From contig CAJTCV010000013.1 of NCBI GenBank assembly GCA_910574805.1, forward strand, positions 62,001 to 126,000: DNA of 64,000 nucleotides, in the 5' to 3' direction. The stretch's first letter is position 1. Every line of letters begins with the position of its first letter. The position numbers and the translations under genes are program-made. This document shows, piece by piece, positions 27,298 through 35,897 of the stretch. This stretch comes from Lachnospiraceae bacterium. Lineage in GTDB: Bacteria; Bacillota; Clostridia; Lachnospirales; Lachnospiraceae. The notes below the pieces were generated by a model. The model had not been told where the DNA came from and did not search any database. It worked only from the letters and a program-made list of their open reading frames with translations.

Positions 27298-29355
27298 TCA
27301 GTTTCTCTGCTTTCCATTCTCATTTTCCAGAACGCCGCGAATATACCCAAGCACCTCCTCCGGGTCCTTTTTACGTACCAGATCGTCCACTCTTGCCTCT
27401 ATGGTAAAAACATTCAGGATGTCCTTCAGGATCTTCAGATGGCTCTCCTGATCCACCGCCGCCAGAATCAGGATCACGCTGGCTCTGTAAAAGTCCGAAA
27501 ACTCCACCGGCTCCTGATACAGGTGAAGGGACAGACCCAGATGCCGGACTCCGTCCTCCGGCTTCGCATGGGCCAGAATCACGCCGGAAGAAATGAACAT
27601 ATACGGCCCATAATAGCGGATGGACGAAATAATGTTGTCCACATAGCGTCTTTCAATGATTCCCTTCTCCACCAGGCACCCTCCGGACTCATACAACGCT
27701 TGGGTCCAACGACAGCCTGCCCCGCCCTCATGGATCCCGATATGCTCTGCTGGGAGGATGTCCAGAAGCCCTCTGGAATGGTTTTTATGCATTTCCTCCA
27801 TGCTTTTTCGGCTGTTCTCCGTATAATAGTCCTCCAGTTCTCTGCGCACGTCTCTGTAATCCTTTTCCTCCAGGTACGGCTTAACGATATCAAATATATG
27901 TTCGATATCTATCATGGAAGGACGGTCCTTCACTCTTTTCAGGATGGCTTCCCGGTCCGAAGCGGTCAGAATGGGACGGACCTGGATCACCGGTATGACG
28001 CTCTTGAGCTTCACTGTAGACACGATCAGATCGCAGATATTCTGGGCATTTGTCACCCGTTCCGCCGATACCGTCCCCACGATCCGGGCGCCCGGAAGGA
28101 GCTTCTGGAGCTCTCTTTTCAGCATATTTCCTGTGGAGATCCCATTGGCGCAGACGATCAGAATCCGGGGAGCTGCAGTCTCCGGGGGCGCGATGGACAG
28201 ATGCGCTCCGAAATGCAGGGCGAGATAGGCGATCTCCGCATCCCGGATGGGCAGTCCGATCTGCTGTTCGATATACCGGCTGACGATCCTGGTGATCTCG
28301 AACAGGTCCGGATATTCCCGGATGATATCCTCACTCATGGAGTTGATGATCTGTATCCCGTACTGATACCGGTAGAGGGACGAATTGATATGGATGAACA
28401 GCGCCCGCCCAAGCTCTTCCTTATCCTCGAAGATCACACACGCTGTCTTCTCAAATTCCGCGATCAGCGCCTTCGTCATCTCATACACGGTCTGATTGGA
28501 ATTGTACTCGAAGATGTCATTGGAGGCCACTGCGACTCTGGCTCCCAGAAGATGCAGGCAGAGATAGATCTGCTCCTTCTCCTCCAGATTGGGAAAATAT
28601 CTCCGGATCAGTTCAAATTCTTTCGTCTTCTCCAGCTCCGGCTTCTTCAGATTGGGAAAATAGACATTGCTTCCCTCCCCCTCCATAAGCGGAAGGAGCA
28701 TGGCAAGAGACTCCAGAATGCCGTCCACATACCGGCTATTCAGCTCTTCTTCCATCTCCTGCAGAAGCCGGGTATAGTATCCCACCTTCTCCCGGTCCAC
28801 GAATCTCAGCCCTCCGCCGGCGAATATGGACCGGATCTCCTGAAAATTCATGAGAAATACCGCACGGATCTTAATTGGATCGCCCACCACCCGGTAGCCT
28901 TTCCTGGACTCATATTCCAGCTTCAGGTCGTAATCCTGCAGCTGATTCACCACTACCCTCAGGTCATTAAAGATCGTGTTGCGGCTCACTGCACAGTAGT
29001 CCTGGAGCTGGTCGATATAGACCGGCTCGCTGGAATAGATCACCGCACAGATGATCATGTGCACGCGCTCCATGGGCGACAGGATATAGCTCTCATCCCC
29101 CTGGATCTCATCTGCACATTCTTCGATCTGCCGGCGGACTTCCTCATGGATCAGGATCCCCCTGCCCCGGACCATCTCCAGCTCCGGGATATGATGAAAG
29201 TCCAGCCATTCATTGATTCTGCAGAGATCATAGTAAATGCTGCGTTTCGTCACCTGCAGCGCATCCGCGATCTGCTGCTGGGTCAGCCAGGTGTCGCTCT
29301 CCAGAAGCATCCGCAATATTTCTCTGCATCTTGCGTTCATGTATACCTGCTGCAT
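27298..29355 (-). CDS. BglG/MtlR-family PTS-regulated transcriptional activator
   Basis: This 685-residue multidomain regulator has N-terminal winged helix-turn-helix segments (about 5-110, TWLTQQQIADALQVTKRSIYYDL and ISRNTIFNDLR-like), two PRD domains (about 185-395, with conserved His in LCLHLLGARV and YLALHFGAHL), an EIIB-like domain (about 400-490, ILIVCANGISTG with its Cys) and a C-terminal EIIA-like domain (ILAHAKPEDGVRHLG). The DNA-binding N-terminus makes it an MtlR/LicR-type activator rather than an RNA antiterminator. Phosphorylation by HPr and the cognate EIIA/EIIB would set its activity. I start at ATG 29355, 7 bases after GGAAG; a GTG two codons upstream is too close. Confidence 0.92.
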   Translation of the reverse strand: MQQVYMNARCREILRMLLESDTWLTQQQIADALQVTKRSIYYDLCRINEWLDFHHIPELEMVRGRGILIHEEVRRQIEECADEIQGDESYILSPMERVHMIICAVIYSSEPVYIDQLQDYCAVSRNTIFNDLRVVVNQLQDYDLKLEYESRKGYRVVGDPIKIRAVFLMNFQEIRSIFAGGGLRFVDREKVGYYTRLLQEMEEELNSRYVDGILESLAMLLPLMEGEGSNVYFPNLKKPELEKTKEFELIRRYFPNLEEKEQIYLCLHLLGARVAVASNDIFEYNSNQTVYEMTKALIAEFEKTACVIFEDKEELGRALFIHINSSLYRYQYGIQIINSMSEDIIREYPDLFEITRIVSRYIEQQIGLPIRDAEIAYLALHFGAHLSIAPPETAAPRILIVCANGISTGNMLKRELQKLLPGARIVGTVSAERVTNAQNICDLIVSTVKLKSVIPVIQVRPILTASDREAILKRVKDRPSMIDIEHIFDIVKPYLEEKDYRDVRRELEDYYTENSRKSMEEMHKNHSRGLLDILPAEHIGIHEGGAGCRWTQALYESGGCLVEKGIIERRYVDNIISSIRYYGPYMFISSGVILAHAKPEDGVRHLGLSLHLYQEPVEFSDFYRASVILILAAVDQESHLKILKDILNVFTIEARVDDLVRKKDPEEVLGYIRGVLENENGKQRN

Positions 29356-29403
29356 TTGCACACTTCCTTTCCCTACTGTAGCATTATTGTATCATTCCAC
29401 AAT

Positions 29404-29431
29404 TTTATAATGCCACCACCTTCAACTACAA
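29404..29431 (-). promoter_or_regulatory. Probable promoter of the BglG-type regulator
   Basis: TTGTAG (29426-29431) and TATAAA (29404-29409) on the minus strand are spaced 16 bases. The word ATTCCACAA (29394-29402 on the plus strand) lies at the start of the transcript and recurs in opposite orientation before the EIIA gene (27280-27288), so it may be an operator half-site. Confidence 0.45.
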
Positions 29432-29473
29432 ATCCTTTCACAATGACCGGGAAATGATTGCACTCCTGCGTAT

Positions 29474-29503
29474 AAAAAAGCGATACCATTCACATAGTAT
29501 CGC
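29474..29503 (-). terminator. Intrinsic terminator of the chemoreceptor gene
   Basis: GCGATAC (29480-29486) pairs with GTATCGC (29497-29503), and six T residues follow on the minus strand. It ends transcription of the MCP gene. The other side also has a short T-run, so it may work in both directions. Confidence 0.75.
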
Positions 29504-29563
29504 CTGAAATTTTTATATCATTCTCTTTTATTGATATTTTTGATTCTGCAATCTGCAGAAATA

Positions 29564-31261
29564 CTAAAAACTGCTCTTCAGTTTAAACCGTTCCACAAGG
29601 CTCTTCATAAGCTGGGACTGGCTGGACAGTTCTTCGCTTGCAGCCGCGCTTTCCTCCGCGGTCGCTGAATTTGTCTGCACCACGCTGGAAATCTGGTCAA
29701 TGCCCATCGTAATCTGAGAGATCGCTTCCGCCTGATTGCTGCTGGCTTCCGAAATCTGTCCGATAATGCCTGTCATTTCATTTACAGCATTTACGGCCTG
29801 AAGCAGTGACTGGGCCGTCTCGCCGGCAATCCGGGTTCCGTTTTCCACTGCCTTCATTGAATTTTCAATCAGGACGGATGTATTCCTGGAAGCCTCCGCG
29901 CTTTTGCCTGCCAGATTACGGACTTCATCGGCCACGACCGCGAACCCTTTTCCGGCAGTGCCTGCACGGGCGGCTTCCACTGCGGCGTTAAGGGCAAGAA
30001 TGTTGGTCTGGAAGGCAATATCTTCAATGGTTTTGATAATTTTGCCGATTTCACCGGAGCAGCTGCTGATATTCCCCATCGCCTGCATCATCTGCTGCAT
30101 CTTGTCATTGCTCACATTCATTTCCATGCTGACGCTGCCTGCCATTGCGTTGGCCTGCTGTGCATTGTCTGCATTCTCGTTCACCTTGTCAGAGATCTCA
30201 CTGATTGAAGCAGCCAGCTCCTGTACTGAGCTTGCCTGCTCAGTCGCTCCCTGAGAAAGCGCCTGGGCGCCGCTTGACACCTGTTCGGATCCGTTTGCAA
30301 CCTGAGCGGAGCTCTGGCTGATCTGCAGCATGGTGTCATTGAGCTTCTCCGCAATGCCCCGAAAAGAGACAAGCAGCGGATGGAAACCGCCGGTATATTC
30401 TCCTTCGCAGATGGAATCCACCGTAAAATCTCCGGCCGCCATTTTCGCAAGAAATTTATTCTCATCATTGATAATCACCTGAAGCTTGCGGATCAGCCTG
30501 CGTACCTGCTCGGCGAGCACACCCATTTCGTCCCTGGAGGTATAGGAGATCTCCACATCCAGGTCACCCTCCGCCATCCTGACTGCCGCATTCTCGATCT
30601 CAGAAATGGGAACCTTGATCAGACGTATAATCACAAAGGAGAAGAAAACGCCCACAAGAATGATCGCAATGATAATTGCCGCCATAAGGCAGACTGCTGT
30701 CCTGTAGAGGGAAAAGCTCTCCTCTGTTGCATCGTCGCTGCCTTCTGTGTTGTAAGTAATAATCTCCTGAAAGGCGCCGTTCAGAGAATTGTAAAGCTCT
30801 ACGCATTCGCCTTCCAGAATGGCACGCGCCTCCTCCGTGCGGCCCTGTCCTGCCAGCTCCATCATCTTTTCATCTGCTGCATCATACCGGGACCAGAGGC
30901 TCTCTGCCTCCTCATAGAAACCGCTCTCTTCTTCATCAATCATTTCCTTATAAGCGGCCAGAAGGGTATCCATGTTCTCTTTTTCCTTCTGGAGATACTG
31001 AAGGCTGGATGCTTCTACTTCTTCAGAAATTGCAGTAAGATATCCCAACTCATTCAGACGGATATTGGAAAGGGTATTGGTCAGCTCCCTTGCCGTATCA
31101 ATGCTGGGAAGCCAGCTTGTGGAAATATCACTTGTCATATCGTTCATCCGGCCCATAAGAGAAAAAGACATACCGCCGATAATCAGCATGCCTGCCAGCG
31201 CAACGCCTACGAGGATATAAAGCTTTAATCTGATTTTTAAATTTTGTATGTAGTGAATCAT
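29564..31261 (-). CDS. Methyl-accepting chemotaxis protein
   Basis: This 565-residue membrane chemoreceptor has transmembrane segment 1 at about residues 12-35 ([17 protein letters not shown]). A helical periplasmic/extracellular four-helix-bundle sensor (about 40-185) follows. Transmembrane segment 2 ([20 protein letters not shown]) is followed by a HAMP domain and a long signalling coiled coil with the hairpin-tip motif [20 protein letters not shown]...[13 protein letters not shown]. The start is ATG 31261 with an AAGGAG ribosome site; the in-frame extension upstream covers the promoter. It signals to CheA/CheW encoded elsewhere. A sigma-D-like -10 element lies upstream. Confidence 0.94.
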   Translation of the reverse strand: MIHYIQNLKIRLKLYILVGVALAGMLIIGGMSFSLMGRMNDMTSDISTSWLPSIDTARELTNTLSNIRLNELGYLTAISEEVEASSLQYLQKEKENMDTLLAAYKEMIDEEESGFYEEAESLWSRYDAADEKMMELAGQGRTEEARAILEGECVELYNSLNGAFQEIITYNTEGSDDATEESFSLYRTAVCLMAAIIIAIILVGVFFSFVIIRLIKVPISEIENAAVRMAEGDLDVEISYTSRDEMGVLAEQVRRLIRKLQVIINDENKFLAKMAAGDFTVDSICEGEYTGGFHPLLVSFRGIAEKLNDTMLQISQSSAQVANGSEQVSSGAQALSQGATEQASSVQELAASISEISDKVNENADNAQQANAMAGSVSMEMNVSNDKMQQMMQAMGNISSCSGEIGKIIKTIEDIAFQTNILALNAAVEAARAGTAGKGFAVVADEVRNLAGKSAEASRNTSVLIENSMKAVENGTRIAGETAQSLLQAVNAVNEMTGIIGQISEASSNQAEAISQITMGIDQISSVVQTNSATAEESAAASEELSSQSQLMKSLVERFKLKSSF

Positions 31262-31331
31262 GTCTCCAGTCTCCTTATGATATTCTGCTGCCCGTACCTG
31301 CAGCCTCTTTCCGCATGACATTTTTAAGAAA

Positions 31332-31358
31332 ATATCGGCATATTTTTCCATTTCATAA
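31332..31358 (-). promoter_or_regulatory. Sigma-D (sigma-28)-like promoter of the chemoreceptor
   Basis: The minus strand carries a perfect GCCGATAT octamer (31332-31339), the -10 consensus of motility sigma factors, about 70 bases before the MCP start. At the expected distance upstream the -35 is imperfect (TTAT at 31355-31358, N15; or GAAA at 31351-31354, N11) compared with TAAA. Confidence 0.55.
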
Positions 31359-31421
31359 GAAAACCTGTGCCAGATTTATGATTTTGCCGGCCGGGTATCC
31401 GGCGGCAGCAGCATGTATTAT

Positions 31422-31460
31422 GAGGACCTTGAAGGCGTGATCCCCCAAGGTCCTCGTTTT
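31422..31460 (+). terminator. Orphan rightward intrinsic terminator
   Basis: GAGGACCTTG (31422-31431) pairs perfectly with CAAGGTCCTC (31446-31455), followed by GTTTTGGTTT on the plus strand. No plus-strand gene lies upstream of it. It sits at the left edge of the decayed mobile segment and is probably left over from a lost gene. Confidence 0.6.
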
Positions 31461-31474
31461 GGTTTGATGTTGTA

Positions 31475-32290
31475 TCATTTTAGTTGACTGATATTGTCAA
31501 TATTGGTTGACACTTTTTTTACAAGGATATTCATGCCTAAGCGGCTGCAAACTGTAAACGCTATCCCCTCCGCTTCCACCTCTTTGGTGTTCCTGTCCTT
31601 TGCGGGCGCAAGGATATCCTTATTGATCTCCTTATCATGCAGCATGGAATGGGCGGTTTCATGCACCATCGTCTTTAAAGTCTGGCTCTCGCTCATGCCC
31701 TCCTGCACCGCAATCCGTTTTTCTGTGGGGCTGAAGAAACCTTTGGAATCTCCGGGTATATCCTCAAAGCTGATCGGAACCGGGGCAACATAGGTGACTG
31801 CCTTAACAAAGTCCTCATACCCCTCCACTGTGGACAGAAGCTCTTTTGCCTCCAGTTCCGGGATTGGCTCTCCTGATGTTTGCTTGACATCAAACACTGA
31901 TACCGCACGGAAAGCGGGGATTTTAATCTCCACTTCCTCCGTCTGCGGCATCCCATCCTGGTCAAGCATGATCTCCCCGGTCACAGGGTCTAACTTATCC
32001 CGTTCCTCTTTGATCTTGTAAGGGGCAGGGGCAAGGATACGGATTCCCTTCTCTCCCTTGTTTACATGGCGGTTGAAATTTTTCTGCCATGCCTGGTAGC
32101 CTGCGACCAGACTGGCGTCAGGGCGCTGTAAGGCTATCAGGAGCGTGTTGTTGACACTGTAATTATGGAATTTAGACATGGTGGAGAGGTAGTTTTTGTA
32201 CTTCCCGCTCTCAAAAAGTTCTTTTAACCCTTCCTCCAGTTTGTCCGTTATCTCCTTTACTTTCTGTTTTTCTGTTTTTGCGTCTGCCAT
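31475..32290 (-). pseudogene. ArdC-like ssDNA-binding/zincin metallopeptidase protein, C-terminally truncated
   Basis: The N-terminal part (residues 1-125, YKNYLSTMSKFHNYSVNNTLLI, NKGEKGIRILAP) matches the ArdC-type single-strand DNA-binding domain of plasmid antirestriction proteins. Then comes a zincin domain with MVHETAHSMLHD (HExxH) and EVEAEGIAFTVC (third ligand Glu). After the last motif homologues usually continue with a DTSDYSF-type tail, whereas this frame runs into RLGMNILVKKV and stops, so about 40-50 residues appear lost. Catalytic motifs are present and it might still fold. Two terminators lie directly upstream (32312-32399), leaving expression doubtful. Confidence 0.72.
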
Positions 32291-32311
32291 ATTTTCAATC
32301 CTTTCCTTGCA

Positions 32312-32343
32312 TGAAAAAAAGACAATCTGATGTGACTGTCTTT
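32312..32343 (-). terminator. Terminator between the Rpn-type gene and the ArdC-like gene (distal)
   Basis: AAAGACA and TGTCTTT flank a short loop (32318-32324 and 32337-32343) and a T-run follows on the minus strand. It is second in a tandem pair. Confidence 0.55.
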
Positions 32344-32350
32344 CTCCCTG

Positions 32351-32399
32351 AAAACAAAAAAGCAGCGAACTGTTTTTTACAAAACTCAGTTCACTGCTT
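32351..32399 (-). terminator. Intrinsic terminator of the Rpn-type gene
   Basis: A 13-bp stem pairs 32360-32372 with 32387-32399 (AAGCAGTGAACTG with CAGTTCGCTGCTT on the minus strand, one G-U pair) and is followed by TTTTTTG, 29 bases after the stop codon. Confidence 0.8.
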
Positions 32400-32427
32400 T
32401 ACTGTATCTGTTATTAAGTTACTTTGA

Positions 32428-33384
32428 TTATGCCAGCACAGGCTCCCGTTTTTTGATGACAGCCTCTACTTCCTCTATGGTCTTTTCAACAATCCTTGCT
32501 ATCTGCTCTGATGAATAGCCGTCTCTATGCATATTCATAATCACGCCAGTTATGGCGTTATCTGTTGCGTTTTCTCTGATTCCCTGTGAAAGATTACACA
32601 TAGCACTCATATCCTTTCTCAATTTTTCATCTACCGGAATACTGTACTCAGTTTTAATGATCCCTAACTTTTCATCAACGGTCAGTTCCGCCGAAAGCAG
32701 CGTACTCAGCAGGCGGTGAAGCTCATATTTATCATCATGCTCCGGAAGTTCATTTGCTATACCGATCAGGACAATATTCAGCAGGTCAAGACCGCCTTTC
32801 CACGGATAAGAGCCTAACAGCTTATCATCCGTCAGATGCACATAGTCCATGCTGTTCTCGTCCATGTTCATGCACACCCATATGGAGAAAACACGTTTAA
32901 TATCGTTATAGTTTGTCTTGACAAAATCCCTTTCCTTCTGCGAGGAAACAAGGCGGCTTACATAGAAGACTGCCCGGTTCAGGATATGGTAACTTGTCGG
33001 TTCATCCTTCTGTGCTTCTAAATTCACAATAACCTGTGAGATACCGTCTTTCATCCGCACATAAAAGATAATGTCAAACCTTACAAGCCCCTCGTTAATC
33101 TCCGCATTTTCCGTATTCATCCCGACAATGCGCTGCCCATTTTCTTCCTTTCCGGCATTGGTCAGACCTGGCTCTACTGGAACCACACCGATCAATGGCT
33201 CTCCCTCGATATAGGACACCACTTCTTTCGGGTTCATTCCCTTAAACTCATCAACGGTCTTTACCAGGATATGCGCCAGAATGATTTTATTTCCTAACAG
33301 GCGTTTTGCCTTATCATCATATTGTGCGTCCTGGTCTGTTGCGCTGACCGCATTTTTAATTTCAGTGTCTATTGACATATCCAC
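32428..33384 (-). CDS. Rpn-type PD-(D/E)XK nuclease family protein (recombination-promoting nuclease/putative transposase)
   Basis: This roughly 318-residue protein resembles the PD-(D/E)XK 'nuclease family transposase' group common in Firmicutes. The core is visible as RFDIIFYVR (Asp) and VIVNLEAQKDEP (Glu-x-Gln-Lys), followed by NRAVFYVSRLVSSQK. The C-terminus has a helical tail (GYSSEQIARIVEKTIEEVEAVIKK). The start is uncertain. GTG 33384 lies 8 bases after AGGAGG and is preferred; ATG 33390 is only 2 bases from it; ATG 33429 lacks a ribosome site. Unlike its neighbours it is intact and has its own promoter and terminator, so it looks like an independent cargo gene. Family members are proposed to nick DNA and raise recombination. 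Confidence 0.82.
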   Translation of the reverse strand: MDMSIDTEIKNAVSATDQDAQYDDKAKRLLGNKIILAHILVKTVDEFKGMNPKEVVSYIEGEPLIGVVPVEPGLTNAGKEENGQRIVGMNTENAEINEGLVRFDIIFYVRMKDGISQVIVNLEAQKDEPTSYHILNRAVFYVSRLVSSQKERDFVKTNYNDIKRVFSIWVCMNMDENSMDYVHLTDDKLLGSYPWKGGLDLLNIVLIGIANELPEHDDKYELHRLLSTLLSAELTVDEKLGIIKTEYSIPVDEKLRKDMSAMCNLSQGIRENATDNAITGVIMNMHRDGYSSEQIARIVEKTIEEVEAVIKKREPVLA

Positions 33385-33456
33385 AGCCATAACCTCCTTT
33401 TGCTCACTTGCAGGAAATGTAAAAGCCATTCCCCAAAGGTATATGACCTCTGAATC

Positions 33457-33485
33457 ATTATACCTTGAAATTCCCGCTAAATCAA
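33457..33485 (-). promoter_or_regulatory. Promoter of the Rpn-type gene
   Basis: TTGATT (33480-33485) and TATAAT (33457-33462) on the minus strand are spaced exactly 17 bases. The transcript would start near 33450. Confidence 0.65.
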
Positions 33486-33543
33486 TCGGAACTTTTTAGA
33501 TGGCATGTCAGAAACAGTTGGAATCTCAAATATTATAAAATCG

Positions 33544-33843
33544 TTATAGCGTTTCCTCCTTCCCCTTCGCTTTTTCAATACTCAATTTGTCTGTTCCAGA
33601 CACCTTCGCCTTGAACGCTTCCAGTTTCTCTCTCAGCGATGTCCGCTGCACAGGCTTGTCAGCCATTGCCGCCGCCAGTTTCGCCCCCTGTGGTTTTCCA
33701 TTGTCCACTGTGTAATTATGCCCTGCGTTATCTACCGGGTATGGAATCGGCACATCCTTAGCGCTTTCTCCGGTTTCCGGCTTTATGGAAGCCTCTTCCT
33801 CCTTCCCTGACTTCTGGACATCATCGAGCTGTTGACAAACCCC
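33544..33843 (-). pseudogene. C-terminal fragment of a DUF4316/YodL-type conjugative-element protein
   Basis: An open frame of about 99 codons begins directly after an in-frame TAG and has no good start codon or ribosome site; the only candidate is a GTG at 33753. It encodes an acidic/lysine-rich tail containing IPYPVDNAGHNYTVDN and a charged end (REKLEAFKAKVSG). The VDNAGHNYTVD block resembles the ends of large DUF3849/YodL/DUF4316 proteins carried by Firmicutes ICEs. It is taken as a broken remnant of such a gene. Confidence 0.55.
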
Positions 33844-33927
33844 CTAATTTCGTAAATGTCACAAGATATCATGATAAAAATCCAGCAAAAATAGCAGAAA
33901 TATTCCAAAGAAAAAGGTCATGGTTCC

Positions 33928-34090
33928 CTATGCCATGGCCTTTATCATCCTTTTAAGATTTAATGCCGTTGACGATAAGAGGCACTGCTGTTCAGCCGCC
34001 TCTAATCCTCTTCTGTATAAGAATTTCAAATTATGTCTTGACTTTTGCGCTGCAAAGCTTCCTTCGCTCCATATCTGCCGCAGAAGCAAA
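33928..34090 (-). pseudogene. IS1182-like transposase C-terminal fragment
   Basis: In the minus-strand frame ending at 33928 the residues WSEGSFAAQKSRHNLKFLYR and RRGLEAAEQQCLLSSTALNL match the C-terminal end of DDE transposases of the IS1182 type (the GTFAxxK...RRGLE...NLKRM pattern). Only about 50 residues remain and the N-terminal catalytic part is absent. It abuts the truncated repA gene, whose frame reads into it. A stem (GGCCATGG with CCATGACC, then TTTTTC; about 33911-33940) overlaps its end. Confidence 0.65.
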
Positions 34091-34429
34091 ACCCGGTTTA
34101 CCAAGCCCCCGGCGTATCTTTTCAATAAGCCCTATCCCTTTGCTTGCATCCAGTTCCGCAAGGACTTTTACAGCCTTCTCTTTGCTGCATCCTAAATCTT
34201 CCCTGATATTCTCTATTGTGTATATGATATATGCCCTGTTTTCATCGTCCAGCCACCCATTTTTCATGGACATTGACATCCTGTCAAGCATCAGCCCATA
34301 CAGGAGCTTAGCATCGCTGCTAAGCCCCTTGAAACGCTCGTCTTTAATCAGCAGGCGGGGAACACGGTAAAAAGAAAACTGCTCTGCTTCAATGCCATAG
34401 TAATAATCAAACTTCAATGGCTCGCCCAT
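34031..34429 (-). pseudogene. RepA_N-type replication initiator, truncated
   Basis: The first about 112 residues (FDYYYGIEAEQFSFYRVPRL, LSSDAKLLYGLMLDRMSMS, YIIYTIENIREDLGCSKEKA) are the winged-helix N-domain of RepA_N plasmid/ICE initiators. After GLGKP the frame enters the IS fragment out of phase and stops 19 codons later, so the C-terminal part of a normally 250-300-residue protein is missing. The ribosome site AAAGGAGGCGG before ATG 34429 is intact. It lies 13 bases after the parB-like stop. Confidence 0.8.
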
Positions 34430-34442
34430 TTTGCCGCCTCCT

Positions 34443-35123
34443 TTACTGCTTACTCTGCCATTCCTCCAAAAGCTGGATAATGATACCCTCTATGTCATCA
34501 TTGGAGTATTCCTCCGGAAAATACCTGTTGATCTTATCGCCCTTAATCGTTACTTTTCTTTCTTTCGGCTTTTCCTCCGCCAGTATCAGCCTTACCATCA
34601 CAGGCGTAAGCTCTCCGCTTTTCCCATACTCCTTCAGCTTTGCCGATTGGGAAGCGTTCATTGCCGCCCCTGTTTCCCCTAAGATAACAGACACCCATTG
34701 TTGGGCTTCTTCTGTCAGGAAAGAAATATCCACGCCCTGCGCTATCCCTATCTTTTTCTTATCCACCATGATGATCGTGGCTTCATCGTCCGTATAATCC
34801 CTGACAATGACGGGCATTGTATCAAGCCCTGCCCTTTCAGAACCCCGTTTCCTCCGGTGTCCGGCTATCATCTCATAGCCGCCCCCTGCCCGTGGCCTTA
34901 CAATTCCAGGTACAAGAACACCATATTTACCGATGCTCTCCGTGGTTTCCTCCATCTTTTCATCATCAAGGACACGGAAAGGGTGTCCTCTGAATGTATG
35001 TAAATCGGCCAGCTTCGCATGGATGATCTGCTCCCCCGCCGTATTTTCTGCGCCGCCAAATAAATCATCAAAAGTGTTCAGTTTGACTTTTGACGCACTC
35101 CCTGCCTTACTGCCCACTGCCAA
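34443..35123 (-). pseudogene. ParB-like partition protein with an internal deletion
   Basis: The N-terminal ParB/Sulfiredoxin-like domain is clear (HPFRVLDDEKMEETTESIGK, VPGIVRPRAGGGYEMIAGHR with its GHRR box). After DEATIIMVD (residue 121) homologues continue with an NxQREDILPSEKA segment and a helix-turn-helix before a second MVDEKKI. Here the frame passes straight to KKKIGIAQGVDISFLTEEAQ. About 70-80 residues including the DNA-binding HTH therefore seem removed in frame. The start is TTG 35123 or GTG 35117 after AGGAGG; it overlaps the upstream frame by 17 bases. ParB function is doubtful. Confidence 0.75.
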
Positions 35124-35823
35124 GCACCTCCTCCGTCAAAGACTGGTATGCACCCGCAACCCTGCCTTTCGGGTCATGCTGGTAGATGCTGACGCCTTCC
35201 GCAGAAGTTTCCGCCGCCCTTACCGACATCGGTATGCTGTTCTCAAATATCCGTACCCTGCTCCCATACGTTTCAATAAGCAGCGCTGTAATATCCCTCG
35301 CATAATTGGTACGGTTGTCTACCATTGTCAGCAGAATGCCCTCAATCTCCAGCCTGGGATTGATCTGCCGCTTTACCTTGCCTATGGTCTTGATAAGCTG
35401 TTCCAGACCTTTCACGGGCAGATATGCGGCCTGCACGGGTATCAGTATACTGTCCGCACAGGCAAAGGCATTTATGGTAATCATGCCAAGTGAGGGCATA
35501 CAGTCAATCAGGATATAACTCGGCGTTCCGTCCGTGTAAAGGTTAAAGGCAAGCCTTACCACCCGGACACTGCCGCTTGTCTGCCAGCCCTGATGCAGAC
35601 ACTCTGTTTTGATGTACCCGGACTTGATATCGTAAATCTGGCTGAAATGATTCCTTGTGTCCTCAGATATGCCGAGAATGTAGATCAACGCCTTGTGGTA
35701 GCAGTCCTGATACCTCGCCTGTTCCAGTTTCTCAAAATAAAACTTCTCATGTTCCTCGTTTGCAAAAACCATGTGTGTGTTGTTGGCGCTCTGCGCCCCT
35801 GCTCTTAACGCTGTGTTGTTCAT
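35107..35823 (-). pseudogene. DUF6075-ParA chimera
   Basis: The 238-residue open frame joins two unrelated pieces. Residues about 18-102 (MVFANEEHEKFYFEKLEQAR, WQTSGSVRVVRLAFNLY) look like the DUF6075 family of mobile-element proteins. From residue 103 it becomes the C-terminal two-thirds of a Soj/ParA ATPase (YILIDCMPSLGMITINA, IEGILLTMVDNRT, FENSIPMSVRAAE). The Walker A (P-loop) half of ParA is absent. The junction near 35517 is in frame, so a fusion protein could be made from the strong ribosome site AAAGGAGGTTC, but it cannot be a working ParA. Confidence 0.78.
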
Positions 35824-35856
35824 GTGTGAACCTCCTTTGATTATTTTGTTTGTGTA

Positions 35857-35897
35857 TATAAAAAGGACTCTATCCTTTGTTTGGGATAGAATCCTTT
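35857..35897 (-). terminator. Terminator in the leader of the DUF6075-ParA frame
   Basis: A 12-bp stem with one mismatch pairs 35864-35875 with 35884-35895, followed by TTTTTATA on the minus strand, 35 bases before the ATG at 35823. No promoter is evident between it and that ATG. Confidence 0.65.
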
